Shown here one piece after another: positions 1-9,005 of a DNA stretch of 59,673 nucleotides. Positions within the stretch are counted from its first letter, which is position 1. Each line of letters opens with the position of its first letter. The DNA comes from Ignavibacteriales bacterium (lineage in GTDB: Bacteria > Bacteroidota > Ignavibacteria > T3Sed10-11). The notes beneath the pieces are model-generated. The model did no database searches. It was not told the DNA's origin and worked only from the letters and a program-made list of their open reading frames with translations. Both the position numbers and the translations under genes were made by a program. Location of the stretch: assembly GCA_003568415.1 (NCBI GenBank), contig PWXV01000169.1, forward strand, positions 1 to 59,673, written 5' to 3'.

Positions 1-32
1 CAATTGAAATCAATAATTACCGGGAGGAATGT

Positions 33-1202
33 ATGTCGACTATAACAGATACGCCGGAGGGTATCAGCTTCGAGTTGTCTGAAAATCAAAGAATGGTACG
101 GGATGTTGCGCGCGATTTTGCCCAAAATGAGATTAAGCCCCACGTGATGAAATATGATGAAAGTCAGGAATTTCCGAAAGCGATATTTCAAAAATTGGGT
201 GAAATAGGTTTCCTCGGTTCGGTGTTTCCCGAACAGTACGGAGGTGCCGATATGAGTACGCTCGATTTTGTGGTATTGATGGAAGAAATATCCAAGGTCG
301 ATCCTTCGGTTGGGTTAGGTGTGGGAGCGCATAACGGTTTGTGTACGTCACATATATTTCTGTTCGGAAACGAGGAACAAAAGCAAAAATATTTACCCGA
401 TCTCTGCAGTGGGAAAAAATTGGGTGGATGGGGGTTGACCGAACCGGGTTCTGGCAGCGATGCCGGCGGTATGCAGTCGGTGGCGGAGCGAAATGGTGAT
501 CATTATATATTGAACGGAAGTAAAACCTTTTGTACCCACGGGTCGGTGGGAGATACCTATGTTGTTATGGCAAAAACCGAAAAAAACAAGGGCAAGGAAA
601 GTATTTCCGCTTTTATACTCGAAAAAGGTATGGACGGATTTTCAGTGGGGAAAAAGGAAGATAAACTTGGAATGCGTGCGAGCGATACCGCTACGTTGAT
701 ATTTGAAAATGTGAAAGTTCCTGTTGAAAACCGGCTTGGTGAGGAGGGTGAAGGATATAAGCAAGCGCTCAAAGTGCTGGATGGCGGACGAATCGGCATT
801 GCAGCATTGTCGGTCGGTATTGCACAGGGTGCACTTGAGCATAGTTTGAAATATGCACAGGAGCGGCAGCAGTTCGGTAAACCCCTTTCGGAATTCCAGG
901 CAATTCAGTTTAAGCTTGCCGATATGCATACTGAGGTTGAAGCTGCAAGGCTGCTTGCTTTCGAAGCGGCTTACCGTAAAGATAAGGGATTGGATTACAA
1001 AGTTGCTGCAGCGAAAGCAAAGTACTTTGCAAGCGAGATCGCAACCCGCGCCACAAACGAAGCAATTCAAATTCACGGCGGTTATGGTTTTATCAAAGAA
1101 TATCCCGTTGAAAAATTATATCGCGATGTGAAACTCATGACTATTGGTGAAGGTACATCCGAAGTACAGAAAATGGTCATAGCCAGGGAGTTACTAAAAT
1201 AG
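33..1202 (+). CDS. Acyl-CoA dehydrogenase (short-chain type)
   Basis: Predicted flavoprotein that oxidises a short-chain acyl-CoA to the trans-2-enoyl-CoA and passes electrons to electron-transfer flavoprotein in the cytoplasm. The 389-residue length is standard. Visible are the flavin-binding stretch around LTEPGSGSDAGG (about residue 137) and the C-terminal GEGTSEVQKMVIAREL block. The Glu of that block lies where the catalytic base sits in short- and medium-chain enzymes; isovaleryl-CoA dehydrogenases use a different Glu. The start at 33 is preceded by GGGAGGA. The carboxyltransferase gene follows after 14 bp, so the two are probably co-transcribed and act in one acyl-CoA breakdown pathway. 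The precise substrate cannot be read from the sequence. Confidence 0.93.
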   Translation: MSTITDTPEGISFELSENQRMVRDVARDFAQNEIKPHVMKYDESQEFPKAIFQKLGEIGFLGSVFPEQYGGADMSTLDFVVLMEEISKVDPSVGLGVGAHNGLCTSHIFLFGNEEQKQKYLPDLCSGKKLGGWGLTEPGSGSDAGGMQSVAERNGDHYILNGSKTFCTHGSVGDTYVVMAKTEKNKGKESISAFILEKGMDGFSVGKKEDKLGMRASDTATLIFENVKVPVENRLGEEGEGYKQALKVLDGGRIGIAALSVGIAQGALEHSLKYAQERQQFGKPLSEFQAIQFKLADMHTEVEAARLLAFEAAYRKDKGLDYKVAAAKAKYFASEIATRATNEAIQIHGGYGFIKEYPVEKLYRDVKLMTIGEGTSEVQKMVIARELLK

Positions 1203-1216
1203 GGGATGGATATCCA

Positions 1217-2872
1217 ATGCCACAAATCGGACAGGAAATAAAAAAAGATATTGCATTTAACCGCAATGAAGATGTCACGAAAAATCTTCTTCGCGTTCTA
1301 AAAGCTAAAGGTGATAAGGTAAAGCTCGGTGGTGGTGAAAAAGCGATCGAAAAGTTGCATGCGAAAAATAAACTTACCGCACGGGAACGAATTGATAAAC
1401 TTATCGATGAGGGCTCGTCATTTTTTGAAATAGGTCTGTTTACCGCGTACGATATGTATAAGGAGTACGGCGGGGCACCGTCATCCGGGACGGTATTCGG
1501 CATCGGTAAGATCCACGGACGCGATGTTGTTATCGTCGCAAACGACGCCACAGTAAAAGCGGGTGCCTGGTTTCCGATGACGTGCAAGAAAAACTTACGC
1601 GCACAGGAGATAGCAATAGAAAACCGGCTTCCCATTGTTTACCTTGTCGATTCTGCCGGTGTGTTTCTTCCTTTGCAGAGCAAAATATTTCCCGACAAAG
1701 AACATTTCGGCCGCATCTTCAGAAACAATGCCATAATGTCGTCACTCGGTATTACCCAGATTGCTGCCATTATGGGACCGTGTGTTGCCGGCGGAGCGTA
1801 TCTACCCATTATGAGCGATGAAGCGCTCATTGTCGATAAAACCGGTTATGTATTTTTAGCAGGTTCGCATCTTGTAAAAGCGGCAATTGGTGAGGAGATC
1901 GACAACGAGGATCTTGGTGGTGCCACGATTCATTGTGAAGTAAGCGGGGTGACGGATTATAAGATGGAGAATGATGAAACCTGCCTCAATCAAATTCGAA
2001 ATATCATCGAGAAACTGGGTGAGCGCCACACAACAGGATTTAACCGGATAGCCCCCTTATTGCCCAAATATGATAGTAAGGAATTATACGGACTTATTCC
2101 CGAAGACCGATCGCGCCCATATGATATGTACCAGGTACTCTCGCGTATTATCGATAACAGCGATCTGGATGAATATAAACGTGATTACGGTAAAACAGTA
2201 ATTACAGGGTACGCACGTATTGACGGATGGGCGGTAGGTATTGTTGCAAATCAACGTGCTATTGTGAAGAATGCCAAAGGTGAAATGCAGGTAGGAGGTG
2301 TTATTTACTCCGACAGTGCCGATAAAGCAGCCCGTTTTATAATGAATTGCAACCAGAAGAAGATACCGCTTGTTTTTTTCCAGGATGTGACGGGTTTTAT
2401 GGTCGGGAGCAGGGCTGAACATGGTGGAATCATCAAAGATGGTGCGAAGATGGTCAATGCCGTAGCAAACAGTGTTGTACCAAAACTGACGGTCATCGTC
2501 GGGAACAGTTATGGTGCCGGTAACTATGCAATGTGCGGTAAGGCATACGATCCCCGGTTTATTGTCGGATGGCCTTCGGCAAAAATTGCGGTGATGGGCG
2601 GCGACCAGGCAAGCAAAACGCTTCTCGGAATTCGCCTGCAGGCGATGAAGAAATCAGGCGAAGAATTAAGCGAAGAGGAAAAAGCAAAACAACTTAAAGA
2701 AATCAAAGACCGCTACGATAGCGAAACCGATCCGCTTTTCGCCGCAGCCCGTCTATGGATAGACGGTATTATCGATCCTGCCGATACCAGAACGTTCATC
2801 AGCCGGGGTATTGAAACAGCGAACTACCAGGGTGAGCTGCCAAAGTTTAATCCGGGGGTGATCCAAACGTAA
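1217..2872 (+). CDS. Acyl-CoA carboxylase carboxyltransferase (beta) subunit, methylcrotonyl-CoA type
   Basis: Carboxyltransferase subunit of a biotin-dependent acyl-CoA carboxylase, 551 residues, the normal length for the beta subunit. Crotonase-like oxyanion motifs are visible in both halves: the N half has a VFLP segment followed by HFGRIFRNNAIMSS and GPCVAGGAYLP (about residues 150-200), and the C half has DVTGFMVGSRAEHGGI and GNSYGAGNYAMCG (about residues 390-445). The HFGR segment resembles methylcrotonyl-CoA carboxylase beta more than propionyl-CoA carboxylase beta, which would suggest leucine degradation. The preceding dehydrogenase is not of the isovaleryl type, so that assignment is open. 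No biotin carboxylase/carrier subunit gene is in the window, so the partner must lie elsewhere. Confidence 0.9.
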   Translation: MPQIGQEIKKDIAFNRNEDVTKNLLRVLKAKGDKVKLGGGEKAIEKLHAKNKLTARERIDKLIDEGSSFFEIGLFTAYDMYKEYGGAPSSGTVFGIGKIHGRDVVIVANDATVKAGAWFPMTCKKNLRAQEIAIENRLPIVYLVDSAGVFLPLQSKIFPDKEHFGRIFRNNAIMSSLGITQIAAIMGPCVAGGAYLPIMSDEALIVDKTGYVFLAGSHLVKAAIGEEIDNEDLGGATIHCEVSGVTDYKMENDETCLNQIRNIIEKLGERHTTGFNRIAPLLPKYDSKELYGLIPEDRSRPYDMYQVLSRIIDNSDLDEYKRDYGKTVITGYARIDGWAVGIVANQRAIVKNAKGEMQVGGVIYSDSADKAARFIMNCNQKKIPLVFFQDVTGFMVGSRAEHGGIIKDGAKMVNAVANSVVPKLTVIVGNSYGAGNYAMCGKAYDPRFIVGWPSAKIAVMGGDQASKTLLGIRLQAMKKSGEELSEEEKAKQLKEIKDRYDSETDPLFAAARLWIDGIIDPADTRTFISRGIETANYQGELPKFNPGVIQT

Positions 2873-2908
2873 ATACTCGTTTGGATGTGCAAAAACGCAA
2901 ATACATTG

Positions 2909-2936
2909 TTGCCTGTGTGAATGGAATTATTATAAT
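2909..2936 (+). promoter_or_regulatory. Candidate sigma-70-type promoter upstream of the response regulator
   Basis: TTGCCT (2909-2914) and TATAAT (2931-2936) are separated by 16 bp in the AT-rich 188-bp gap between the carboxyltransferase and the response regulator. The -10 is perfect and the -35 is partial. It lies about 125 bp before the ATG at 3061. Confidence 0.4.
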
Positions 2937-3060
2937 GAAGGTCTTTTTGAAATTATATTTTAACAATTTGAATTTGTTTAAGATTTCGGATTTAGCACTC
3001 TTAGGTAACATCAGTTTTTCATTCATCTAAAAACCATCTTGATAACAATACAGTAATCAA

Positions 3061-4416
3061 ATGCAAAAAATCCTCATCGTAGATGACGAAAAATCCATCA
3101 GAGAGTCGTTGCAGATGATCCTTGAATATGAAGGGTATGAAACACTTTTTGCACAGAGTGGAAAACAAGCATTACAGACTCTTGAAGATGAACCCGTTGA
3201 TCTTGTTATGCTCGACATTAAGATGCCCGGTATGGACGGCCTGGAGGTGCTTGATGAAATACGTACGATGGATGCAGACTTACCGGTTATTATGATCTCC
3301 GGGCACGGTACTATCGAAACGGCTGTTGAGTCGACCAAAAAAGGTGCATATGATTTTTTAGAAAAACCTCTTGATCGGGATAAAGTTCTTGTTACCATCA
3401 GGAATGCACTACGGCAGCGAAAGCTCTCGAAAGAATATCGCGAGATCAAAGAGAAAGTGGAGACCGATGAAGAAATTCTCGGTGAAAGCAAAGCAATAAA
3501 AGATATTCTGGAATTGGTCAAGCGGGTTGGACCGACCGATGCCCGCATTTTGATCACCGGTGAAAACGGTACGGGTAAAGAGTTAGTGGCAAAAGCACTA
3601 CACCGATACAGCAAACGCAGTGAAACACCGTTTGTTGAAGTAAACTGCGCCGCAATTCCAAATGAATTACTCGAATCCGAATTATTCGGCCATGAGAAAG
3701 GTGCATTTACCGGCGCTGCGGCCCGGCGTATCGGTAAATTTGAGTATGCACAAAAGGGTACGCTGTTCCTCGATGAGATCGGTGATTTAAGTCTAACCGC
3801 ACAGGCAAAGGTATTGCGTGCAATAGAGGAAGGTAAAATTGAACGGCTCGGTTCGAATAAGATCATCGAGGTTGATGTTCGCGTTATTGCTGCTACGAAC
3901 AAGGACTTGCAGCAAATGATCGAGGATGCTACATTTCGTGAAGACCTTTATCACCGTATAAATGTTATTCCTATCAACATCCCGCCGCTGCAGGAACGGT
4001 CGGAGGATATTCCTGTGCTCGCACAATCATTCGCCGATGCAGTGTGTAAGCGAAACGGATTTCCAAAGAAAACACTTGACAGGGAAACGCTCAAAGTCCT
4101 GCAGACCTATGAATGGCGGGGCAATGTGCGTGAACTGCGCAATATAGTTGAACGACTTGTTATAATGACCCGCGGTAATAAAATAACCCCTAACGATCTC
4201 TCCCTCATAGCACCGAAGAAGAAAGGTGCGGTTGATTCAATAATAGACTCAGCCGATACATTTCAGGATTTTAAAGAAATTGCAGAACGTGAGTTCCTCC
4301 GCCACCAGCTTGAAAAACGAGGGTGGAATGTGAGTCAGACTGCAGAGGATTTACAGATCCAGCGGAGCCACCTCTATAATAAAATGAAAAAGTACGGACT
4401 CGAACGTGAGGAATAA
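3061..4416 (+). CDS. Sigma-54-dependent response regulator (NtrC/AtoC family), orphan
   Basis: Cytoplasmic enhancer-binding transcription activator of 451 residues. Domains in order: receiver (about 1-120, phospho-acceptor Asp52 in MLDIKMPG), AAA+ domain (about 145-380) with Walker A GENGTGKE, the sigma-54 contact loop GAFTGA and Walker B GTLFLDEIGD, and a C-terminal Fis-type helix-turn-helix (about 410-450). All three domains look intact, including the canonical GAFTGA. No histidine kinase is adjacent, so its partner and targets are unknown. It is convergent with the next gene, the stop codons lying 6 bp apart. It is distinct from the regulator at 38551, which has GSFTGA and a kinase beside it. 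Confidence 0.93.
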   Translation: MQKILIVDDEKSIRESLQMILEYEGYETLFAQSGKQALQTLEDEPVDLVMLDIKMPGMDGLEVLDEIRTMDADLPVIMISGHGTIETAVESTKKGAYDFLEKPLDRDKVLVTIRNALRQRKLSKEYREIKEKVETDEEILGESKAIKDILELVKRVGPTDARILITGENGTGKELVAKALHRYSKRSETPFVEVNCAAIPNELLESELFGHEKGAFTGAAARRIGKFEYAQKGTLFLDEIGDLSLTAQAKVLRAIEEGKIERLGSNKIIEVDVRVIAATNKDLQQMIEDATFREDLYHRINVIPINIPPLQERSEDIPVLAQSFADAVCKRNGFPKKTLDRETLKVLQTYEWRGNVRELRNIVERLVIMTRGNKITPNDLSLIAPKKKGAVDSIIDSADTFQDFKEIAEREFLRHQLEKRGWNVSQTAEDLQIQRSHLYNKMKKYGLEREE

Positions 4417-4422
4417 TTCTTG

Positions 4423-4689
4423 TTACTCCTCATCAAAATTCTGGTCGGGCAATTTTTGAAGGTTTCGAATGAATCTATCCCGATTGAACGGCTTTTGAGT
4501 TTTCATAACCAGATATGATTCGGCTGCAATGGCTGAAGCGATGAGCAATTTAGCATCCTGTTCGTTATACCCTTCTGAGCGCAGACGGTCAAATGTCTGA
4601 CGGGTTTCCGGTGGATCGTTGTCTTGTAATTGTTTATCGACAGCTTCAAGATATGCAGCACGTAGTAAGGGATTACTTTTATCTTTCAT
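4423..4689 (-). CDS. Small conserved hypothetical protein
   Basis: An 88-residue, charged, apparently all-helical protein without signal peptide or membrane segment. The core DPPETRQTFDRLRSEGYNEQ followed by an Ala-rich helix looks like a short helical domain found in uncharacterised bacterial proteins, but I cannot assign a function. The start at 4689 is chosen over the ATG at 4695 because AAAGGA then lies about 7 nt upstream; from 4695 the spacing would be too short. It sits 12 bp downstream of rlmB on the same strand and is probably the last gene of that transcript. Confidence 0.6.
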   Translation of the reverse strand: MKDKSNPLLRAAYLEAVDKQLQDNDPPETRQTFDRLRSEGYNEQDAKLLIASAIAAESYLVMKTQKPFNRDRFIRNLQKLPDQNFDEE

Positions 4690-4701
4690 ATACATATCCT
4701 T

Positions 4702-5463
4702 TCAGATACGTTCATGTGTTTGTGTGCGCTGCCGGACCGCCTCATACATTACAATTGCTCCGGCAACCGAAGCATTGAGCGAATCGATTTTCCCGCGTAT
4801 GGGAATTCGTACCAGAAAATCGCATTTCTCCTTCACCAATCGCCGCATTCCTTTCCCCTCTGCACCGATAATGACAGCAACAGGCGATGTGTAATCAATT
4901 TCATTGTAGTATTTTTCTGCTGCACCGTCGGTACCGACTATCCAGTAACCGTTTTCCTTTAACCGGTCGAGTGTCGTTGCAATGTTTGTGACACGCGATA
5001 CCGGGATGTGCTCAACAGCGCCTGCCGACGTTTTCACAACGGTATCGGTAAGCGAAGCTGCATGGTGTTTGGGGAGAATAATACCGTCTACTCCTGCACA
5101 TTCTGCAGTGCGAATCAATGCTCCGATATTATGCGGGTCGGTGATCTCATCGAGTATGAGCAGAAATGGTTTTTCATTCTCCTGTTTTGCTGCGGTTTTT
5201 TCAAGAAGAATCTCAAGGTCTTCATATTCTTTTACCCCGGTAAGCGCGGCGACACCCTGTGCCGATTCAGATCCGGCCAGATCCCGGAATTTATGCTTGT
5301 CGACTTCAGTAACAACAATATTGTTTTCTTTGGCGAGGCTTTTGATAATTCCGATCGGTTTGCCGTGGCTGCCGCGTAGTATAAAGATTTTTTCAATCGG
5401 TCGCTTTGCCTTAAGGGCTTCGATAACAGGATTTCTTCCGGTAATGAGGTTAGGTTTTACCAT
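4702..5463 (-). CDS. rlmB: 23S rRNA (guanosine-2'-O-)-methyltransferase, TrmH/SpoU family
   Basis: SPOUT-class methyltransferase of 253 residues, predicted to 2'-O-methylate a guanosine of 23S rRNA (G2251 in E. coli numbering). The N-terminal L30e-like substrate-binding domain covers about residues 1-85. The catalytic knot carries the three SpoU motifs: DPHNIGALIRTAECAG (motif 1), VIIGAEGKGMRRLV (motif 2) and a C-terminal SLNASVAGAIVMYEAVRQR (motif 3). The family includes tRNA and other rRNA 2'-O-methyltransferases, so the exact target is inferred from overall RlmB-like architecture. Confidence 0.88.
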   Translation of the reverse strand: MVKPNLITGRNPVIEALKAKRPIEKIFILRGSHGKPIGIIKSLAKENNIVVTEVDKHKFRDLAGSESAQGVAALTGVKEYEDLEILLEKTAAKQENEKPFLLILDEITDPHNIGALIRTAECAGVDGIILPKHHAASLTDTVVKTSAGAVEHIPVSRVTNIATTLDRLKENGYWIVGTDGAAEKYYNEIDYTSPVAVIIGAEGKGMRRLVKEKCDFLVRIPIRGKIDSLNASVAGAIVMYEAVRQRTQTHERI

Positions 5464-5500
5464 CGCAGAATGCTTAGTTCGTTATGGGTAATTCGTACCA

Positions 5501-5668
5501 TCATTTTGCCTCAACCTTTCGCTGTATAACATAACCTGCGAGAAAAATCCCTATTCCGGCAAAGAAGTAATAATATTGTGCCGCCATATCGCCTGTCAGT
5601 CCGAGTATTAATCCGATCATAAGCGATGCTATGCCGCCGGCCTGTAAAAGTTTAGCTACAAAATACAT
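5501..5668 (-). CDS. Small two-helix membrane protein (55 aa)
   Basis: A 55-codon frame, ATG at 5668 to TGA at 5501, fills the gap between the glutaredoxin-like gene and rlmB. The product starts MYFVAKLLQAGG and shows two hydrophobic segments (about residues 8-25 and 34-48) separated by a short loop with Asp, and a charged C-terminus (RKVEAK). An AGG lies about 11 nt upstream. Gene spacing is 32 bp to the upstream gene and 37 bp to rlmB on the same strand, which supports a real gene. No function can be given; it resembles small inner-membrane accessory proteins. Confidence 0.6.
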   Translation of the reverse strand: MYFVAKLLQAGGIASLMIGLILGLTGDMAAQYYYFFAGIGIFLAGYVIQRKVEAK

Positions 5669-5703
5669 AGTAATTAACCTGTTACGATGAACGATTAAAA
5701 ATG

Positions 5704-5934
5704 CTACAGCATTTCCAACAACGTCTGTTCATTAATCGTATAATAAAATACTCTTACGTTATTAATATAAATAACCGGAATCTTCTCTTTGTATTTGTCG
5801 TAATCGGAAGTTCCGGGTTGAATCTTTTTGATATCGAGTATAAACGGTTTTTTCTTACGTATCTTTTCAAGTGTTAGAAGTGCCTTGTCACATAACGAGC
5901 AATCGTCTTTTGAGATCAGGGTCACCGTTTTCAT
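5704..5934 (-). CDS. Glutaredoxin-like thioredoxin-fold protein
   Basis: A 76-residue thioredoxin-fold protein of the glutaredoxin-like (DUF836-type) group. It begins with a beta strand leading to DDCSLCDKA, a CxxC redox motif at about residues 12-15, and has the cis-Pro loop KIPVIYINN at about residues 50-58. It is probably a cytoplasmic dithiol oxidoreductase; the partner is unknown. It lies 14 bp downstream of lgt on the same strand. Confidence 0.8.
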   Translation of the reverse strand: MKTVTLISKDDCSLCDKALLTLEKIRKKKPFILDIKKIQPGTSDYDKYKEKIPVIYINNVRVFYYTINEQTLLEML

Positions 5935-5948
5935 AGTTTACCCGGTTT

Positions 5949-6812
5949 CTAACGTTGTTTTAACACATATATCATAATGAGTCCGGCTATGAATATTAAT
6001 ATCGAGAAAAGTTGTGCCTGACTTAATCCCAGTGCGACCACAGGATTAAGCCGCCAGAATTCAATCACGAAGCGTTGTGCCGCCATGAGCAATAGATATA
6101 CGGAGAACACCATCCCTGCCGGCTGGAGCATTGCTCTGAATTTCCATAATAGAAAGAACACAATTACTCCCATTATGAATTCATACACCGGTGTCGGGTG
6201 CATTGCAACAGTTGTATCGAATTCAGTAATCGAGCCAAACCGGTCGGCATCGACAATATTTGCAGCGAGTTCCTGATAATTCCACTTTTCTGCCGCTTCG
6301 GGATTGCGTGCAAAGTAATCTGCCGCCGCTGTGGTGGGTTTAACAGTGCCATTGGCATAGATCGTTCCCCATGGCAATTCTGTTGGAATGCCATAATCGC
6401 CATCCCCTGCAAAGTGACAGCCAAGACGTCCCACGGCATAACCGATCATACCGCCAAGCCCAATCATATCAAGGTATTGCAGTATCGGCAGCCGTTTTTT
6501 CCGTATATAATAAAACATACCGATAAGTCCGCCGGCAAAACCACCGTACCACACGAGACCGGCCGGAGAAAAGATCATACCGACAGGATCCTGTAGAAAG
6601 TGGCTCCATTCGGTTATGATAAATAATAATTTGGCTCCAACAATACCGCAGACCAGACCAATGATGAGCAAGGTGCCTGCATAATCAACGTTAAATTTTA
6701 ATCTTTTATGTTCCTTATGCAAAACGGTATATGCCGCCATAAAGCCAAGGGCCATCATGAGGCCATAGCTGTAAAGTGTAATGGGTCCGAGTTCTATAAG
6801 TATTGGTCGCAT
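5949..6812 (-). CDS. lgt: Prolipoprotein diacylglyceryl transferase
   Basis: Inner-membrane enzyme that transfers diacylglyceryl from phosphatidylglycerol to the lipobox Cys of prolipoproteins. It has seven predicted membrane segments and the family signature region GRLGCHFAGDGDYG (about residues 138-151), followed by a periplasmic insertion and MHPTPVYEF. The start at 6812 (MRPILIEL) is preferred to an ATG at 6842, because the upstream gene ends at 6820. Its presence fits the lipoproteins predicted in this window (NrfA at 34649 and the 54746 locus). Confidence 0.93.
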   Translation of the reverse strand: MRPILIELGPITLYSYGLMMALGFMAAYTVLHKEHKRLKFNVDYAGTLLIIGLVCGIVGAKLLFIITEWSHFLQDPVGMIFSPAGLVWYGGFAGGLIGMFYYIRKKRLPILQYLDMIGLGGMIGYAVGRLGCHFAGDGDYGIPTELPWGTIYANGTVKPTTAAADYFARNPEAAEKWNYQELAANIVDADRFGSITEFDTTVAMHPTPVYEFIMGVIVFFLLWKFRAMLQPAGMVFSVYLLLMAAQRFVIEFWRLNPVVALGLSQAQLFSILIFIAGLIMIYVLKQR

Positions 6813-6819
6813 AGTAATA

Positions 6820-7212
6820 TTATTCTTTGTGGGTGGTTTCAAGTTGAATAAATGAACGCTTGCCGCGTCCCTTTAGAACAGTTTTCTTAGGTGTAAAAGT
6901 AACGGTATAGGTCGTTTGCGGTCCGTTGAGTTTCGAAACAATGATGTCGTAGGTGCCCCGTAAGTTTGATACAGCTTTGGTGAACGTTGCCGGCCCATGT
7001 TCAGGGATCGAAAACTGCGGGGGACTGATACCATGGATCGTAAAATATATAGTGTCATTATCGACGGAAACATTCACCAGTATATCGTATTTAAATGTTT
7101 TAAATTCCTTGACCGTGATCAACTCAAACACATGTCCCTGTTCGCCTTTCCGTTCATCGGTGTACGGAAATATTTTTAAGTGATATTCAAGCTCTGCTTT
7201 TTTCTGTGGCAT
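6820..7212 (-). CDS. Hypothetical protein between hisS and lgt
   Basis: A 130-residue, probably cytoplasmic beta-rich protein that starts MPQKKAELEYHLK. It contains a strand-rich core (HVFELITVKEF, YDILVNVSV, DTIYFTIHGI) and a basic stretch near the C-terminus (KKTVLKGRGKRS). The start at 7212 lies inside the end of hisS (26-nt overlap), and the stop is 7 bp before lgt, so translation is probably coupled. I do not recognise a family. The shape would fit a small single-domain beta-sandwich. Confidence 0.6.
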   Translation of the reverse strand: MPQKKAELEYHLKIFPYTDERKGEQGHVFELITVKEFKTFKYDILVNVSVDNDTIYFTIHGISPPQFSIPEHGPATFTKAVSNLRGTYDIIVSKLNGPQTTYTVTFTPKKTVLKGRGKRSFIQLETTHKE

Positions 7213-8482
7213 TATGTTCCCCCGATAATTGCTGCTGGAGAATATGGACGAGGTCATCGACCGATACATTCTGCTGATCGCCGACTTCCATGTTTTTTAC
7301 AACTACTTCGTTATTTTTTCGTTCATCGGATCCTGCAATGATTACATATTGTGCATGCTGACGCGAGGCTTCACGCATCTGCGCTTTCAAACTCCTTTGC
7401 ATAAGGTCGGTATCACACGGTATATTATGTTTTCGTAATTGCCGGGTAATACCATACAACCAGGCTCTTGAGTCATTATCGGCAGCCGCAAGATATACAA
7501 CGGGATGTGGCTCTTCGCCTGTTTCTGTTCCAGATGCTTCCAGAACAAGGAGTAATCGTTCGATGCCGCCTGCAACACCCACTGCAGGTACATCTTTCCC
7601 GCCGATCTCTTTGGCAAGTAAATCATATCTACCGCCGCCGGAAAGAGCGTCCTGCGAACCGAGTGCAGAACTTATAAATTCGAATGCAGTTTTTGTATAG
7701 TAATCAAGGCCGCGTACAATTTTTCCATCAACGGAATATTCGATGTTCGCCTCATCCAATATTTCCTGAAGATGAGTAAAATGCTCATTGCATTCGGTGC
7801 ATAAATGATCCTTTTGCAACGGTGCATCTGCCGTTAATTCCCGATCACGATCATCTTTAGAATCGAGGATGCGTAGTGGGTTAGTTTCGAATCGCCGCTG
7901 GCTGTCCTCTGAGAGATGAGGAAGATTCGGCTGGAGAAATTCTTTTAATTTCTCCTTATATTGTGGCCGGCATTTTTCACACCCGACAGAATTAATCCGT
8001 AACTCCACATTTGTAATACCGAGTTGTACATAATAGTCGGCAGTCATCACGATAATTTCGGCATCGGCTTCGGCACCCGGTGTACCGATGATTTCAAGTC
8101 CGAATTGGTGAAATTGACGCAGGCGCCCTTTCTGCGGGCGTTCCTGGCGAAACATCGGTGCAAGATAATACAATTTAGTGACAGGTTGTTGCTGTCCGAG
8201 GTTGTGTTGCAGATAGGCACGCACTACCGCTGCGGTCATTTCGGGTTTCAGTGTTAATGAATTTCCGCTCCGGTCTTCAAACCTATACATCTCTTTGCTG
8301 ACGATATCGGTCAGCTCGCCGATGCCTCGAGCAAATAATTCTGTGTGTTCAAAAACCGGTGTCCGTATCTCCTTGAAATTATACCGATGAGCTAACTCCC
8401 GGAATATTTGTTCAACATATTGCCAGCGATGTGATTCAGCCGGCAGCAAATCCTTTGTACCGGTTATTGATTTAAACTTCAA
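7187..8482 (-). CDS. hisS: Histidyl-tRNA synthetase
   Basis: Class II aminoacyl-tRNA synthetase of 431 residues that charges tRNA-His. Visible motifs: motif 1 region near EIRTPVFEHTELF, motif 2 PMFRQERPQKGRLRQFHQFG (about residues 108-127), the histidine-A loop GLDYYTKTAFEF (about 260), and motif 3 with GGRYD and GVAGGIERL. An anticodon-binding domain forms about the last 95 residues. It is followed on the same strand by an overlapping hypothetical gene and lgt, and preceded by the PTS IIA gene. Confidence 0.96.
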   Translation of the reverse strand: MKFKSITGTKDLLPAESHRWQYVEQIFRELAHRYNFKEIRTPVFEHTELFARGIGELTDIVSKEMYRFEDRSGNSLTLKPEMTAAVVRAYLQHNLGQQQPVTKLYYLAPMFRQERPQKGRLRQFHQFGLEIIGTPGAEADAEIIVMTADYYVQLGITNVELRINSVGCEKCRPQYKEKLKEFLQPNLPHLSEDSQRRFETNPLRILDSKDDRDRELTADAPLQKDHLCTECNEHFTHLQEILDEANIEYSVDGKIVRGLDYYTKTAFEFISSALGSQDALSGGGRYDLLAKEIGGKDVPAVGVAGGIERLLLVLEASGTETGEEPHPVVYLAAADNDSRAWLYGITRQLRKHNIPCDTDLMQRSLKAQMREASRQHAQYVIIAGSDERKNNEVVVKNMEVGDQQNVSVDDLVHILQQQLSGEHNATEKSRA

Positions 8483-8507
8483 AGCTTTCCTTCAATTGTT
8501 TAATGTA

Positions 8508-8975
8508 TTATGCAAATTGCATTGTTTCTTCCTGGCGGAAGGCTTCGATGATGTCTTCCGGTGATGTCAGATTCAATAATTTATTTCTGAATGATTCATT
8601 ATTCATAAGCCGGGATACGCGGCTCAGTAATTTAATGTGTGAGCCTACCATACTTTCTTTACCAACGAGAATAAAAACCAATCTGATCGGTTTGTCGTCG
8701 AGGGCATCGTAATCGATGGGATGTTCGGTGATCCCGAAACCGGCGACGATATCCGATACCGAATCACTTTTACCGTGAGGAATTGCGAAACCATTACCGA
8801 CACCCGTTGACATAACCTGCTCACGCTCAAAAACGGCACGACGGACACTTTCAAAATCAAGTATCTTATCCGATTTACCGATAAGCTGTAACATTGCTTC
8901 GATAATATCATTTTTTGATTTTCCCTTAACCGAAGCATCTACAAATTGAGCGTTGAGATAATCAGTAATCTTCAT
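8508..8975 (-). CDS. PTS EIIA-type protein (fructose/nitrogen PtsN family)
   Basis: A 155-residue EIIA-2 domain protein. The phospho-acceptor histidine is His67 in NGFAIPHGKSDSV, followed by the conserved hydrophobic strand LVFILVGKE. There is no fused EIIB or EIIC domain and no sugar permease nearby, so a regulatory (PtsN-like) role is more likely than sugar transport. It lies 25 bp upstream of hisS and 30 bp downstream of the fused nucleotidyltransferase/mutase, all on the minus strand. Confidence 0.87.
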   Translation of the reverse strand: MKITDYLNAQFVDASVKGKSKNDIIEAMLQLIGKSDKILDFESVRRAVFEREQVMSTGVGNGFAIPHGKSDSVSDIVAGFGITEHPIDYDALDDKPIRLVFILVGKESMVGSHIKLLSRVSRLMNNESFRNKLLNLTSPEDIIEAFRQEETMQFA

Positions 8976-9005
8976 TTGATACCTTTCGTAGTCCCATCGA
9001 CAATA

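Noticed and set aside
3057-3902. 281-codon open frame antisense to the response regulator
   Set aside because: The sense frame encodes a full receiver/AAA+/Fis protein; the antisense product is Ser/Arg-rich without motifs and is a coding shadow.
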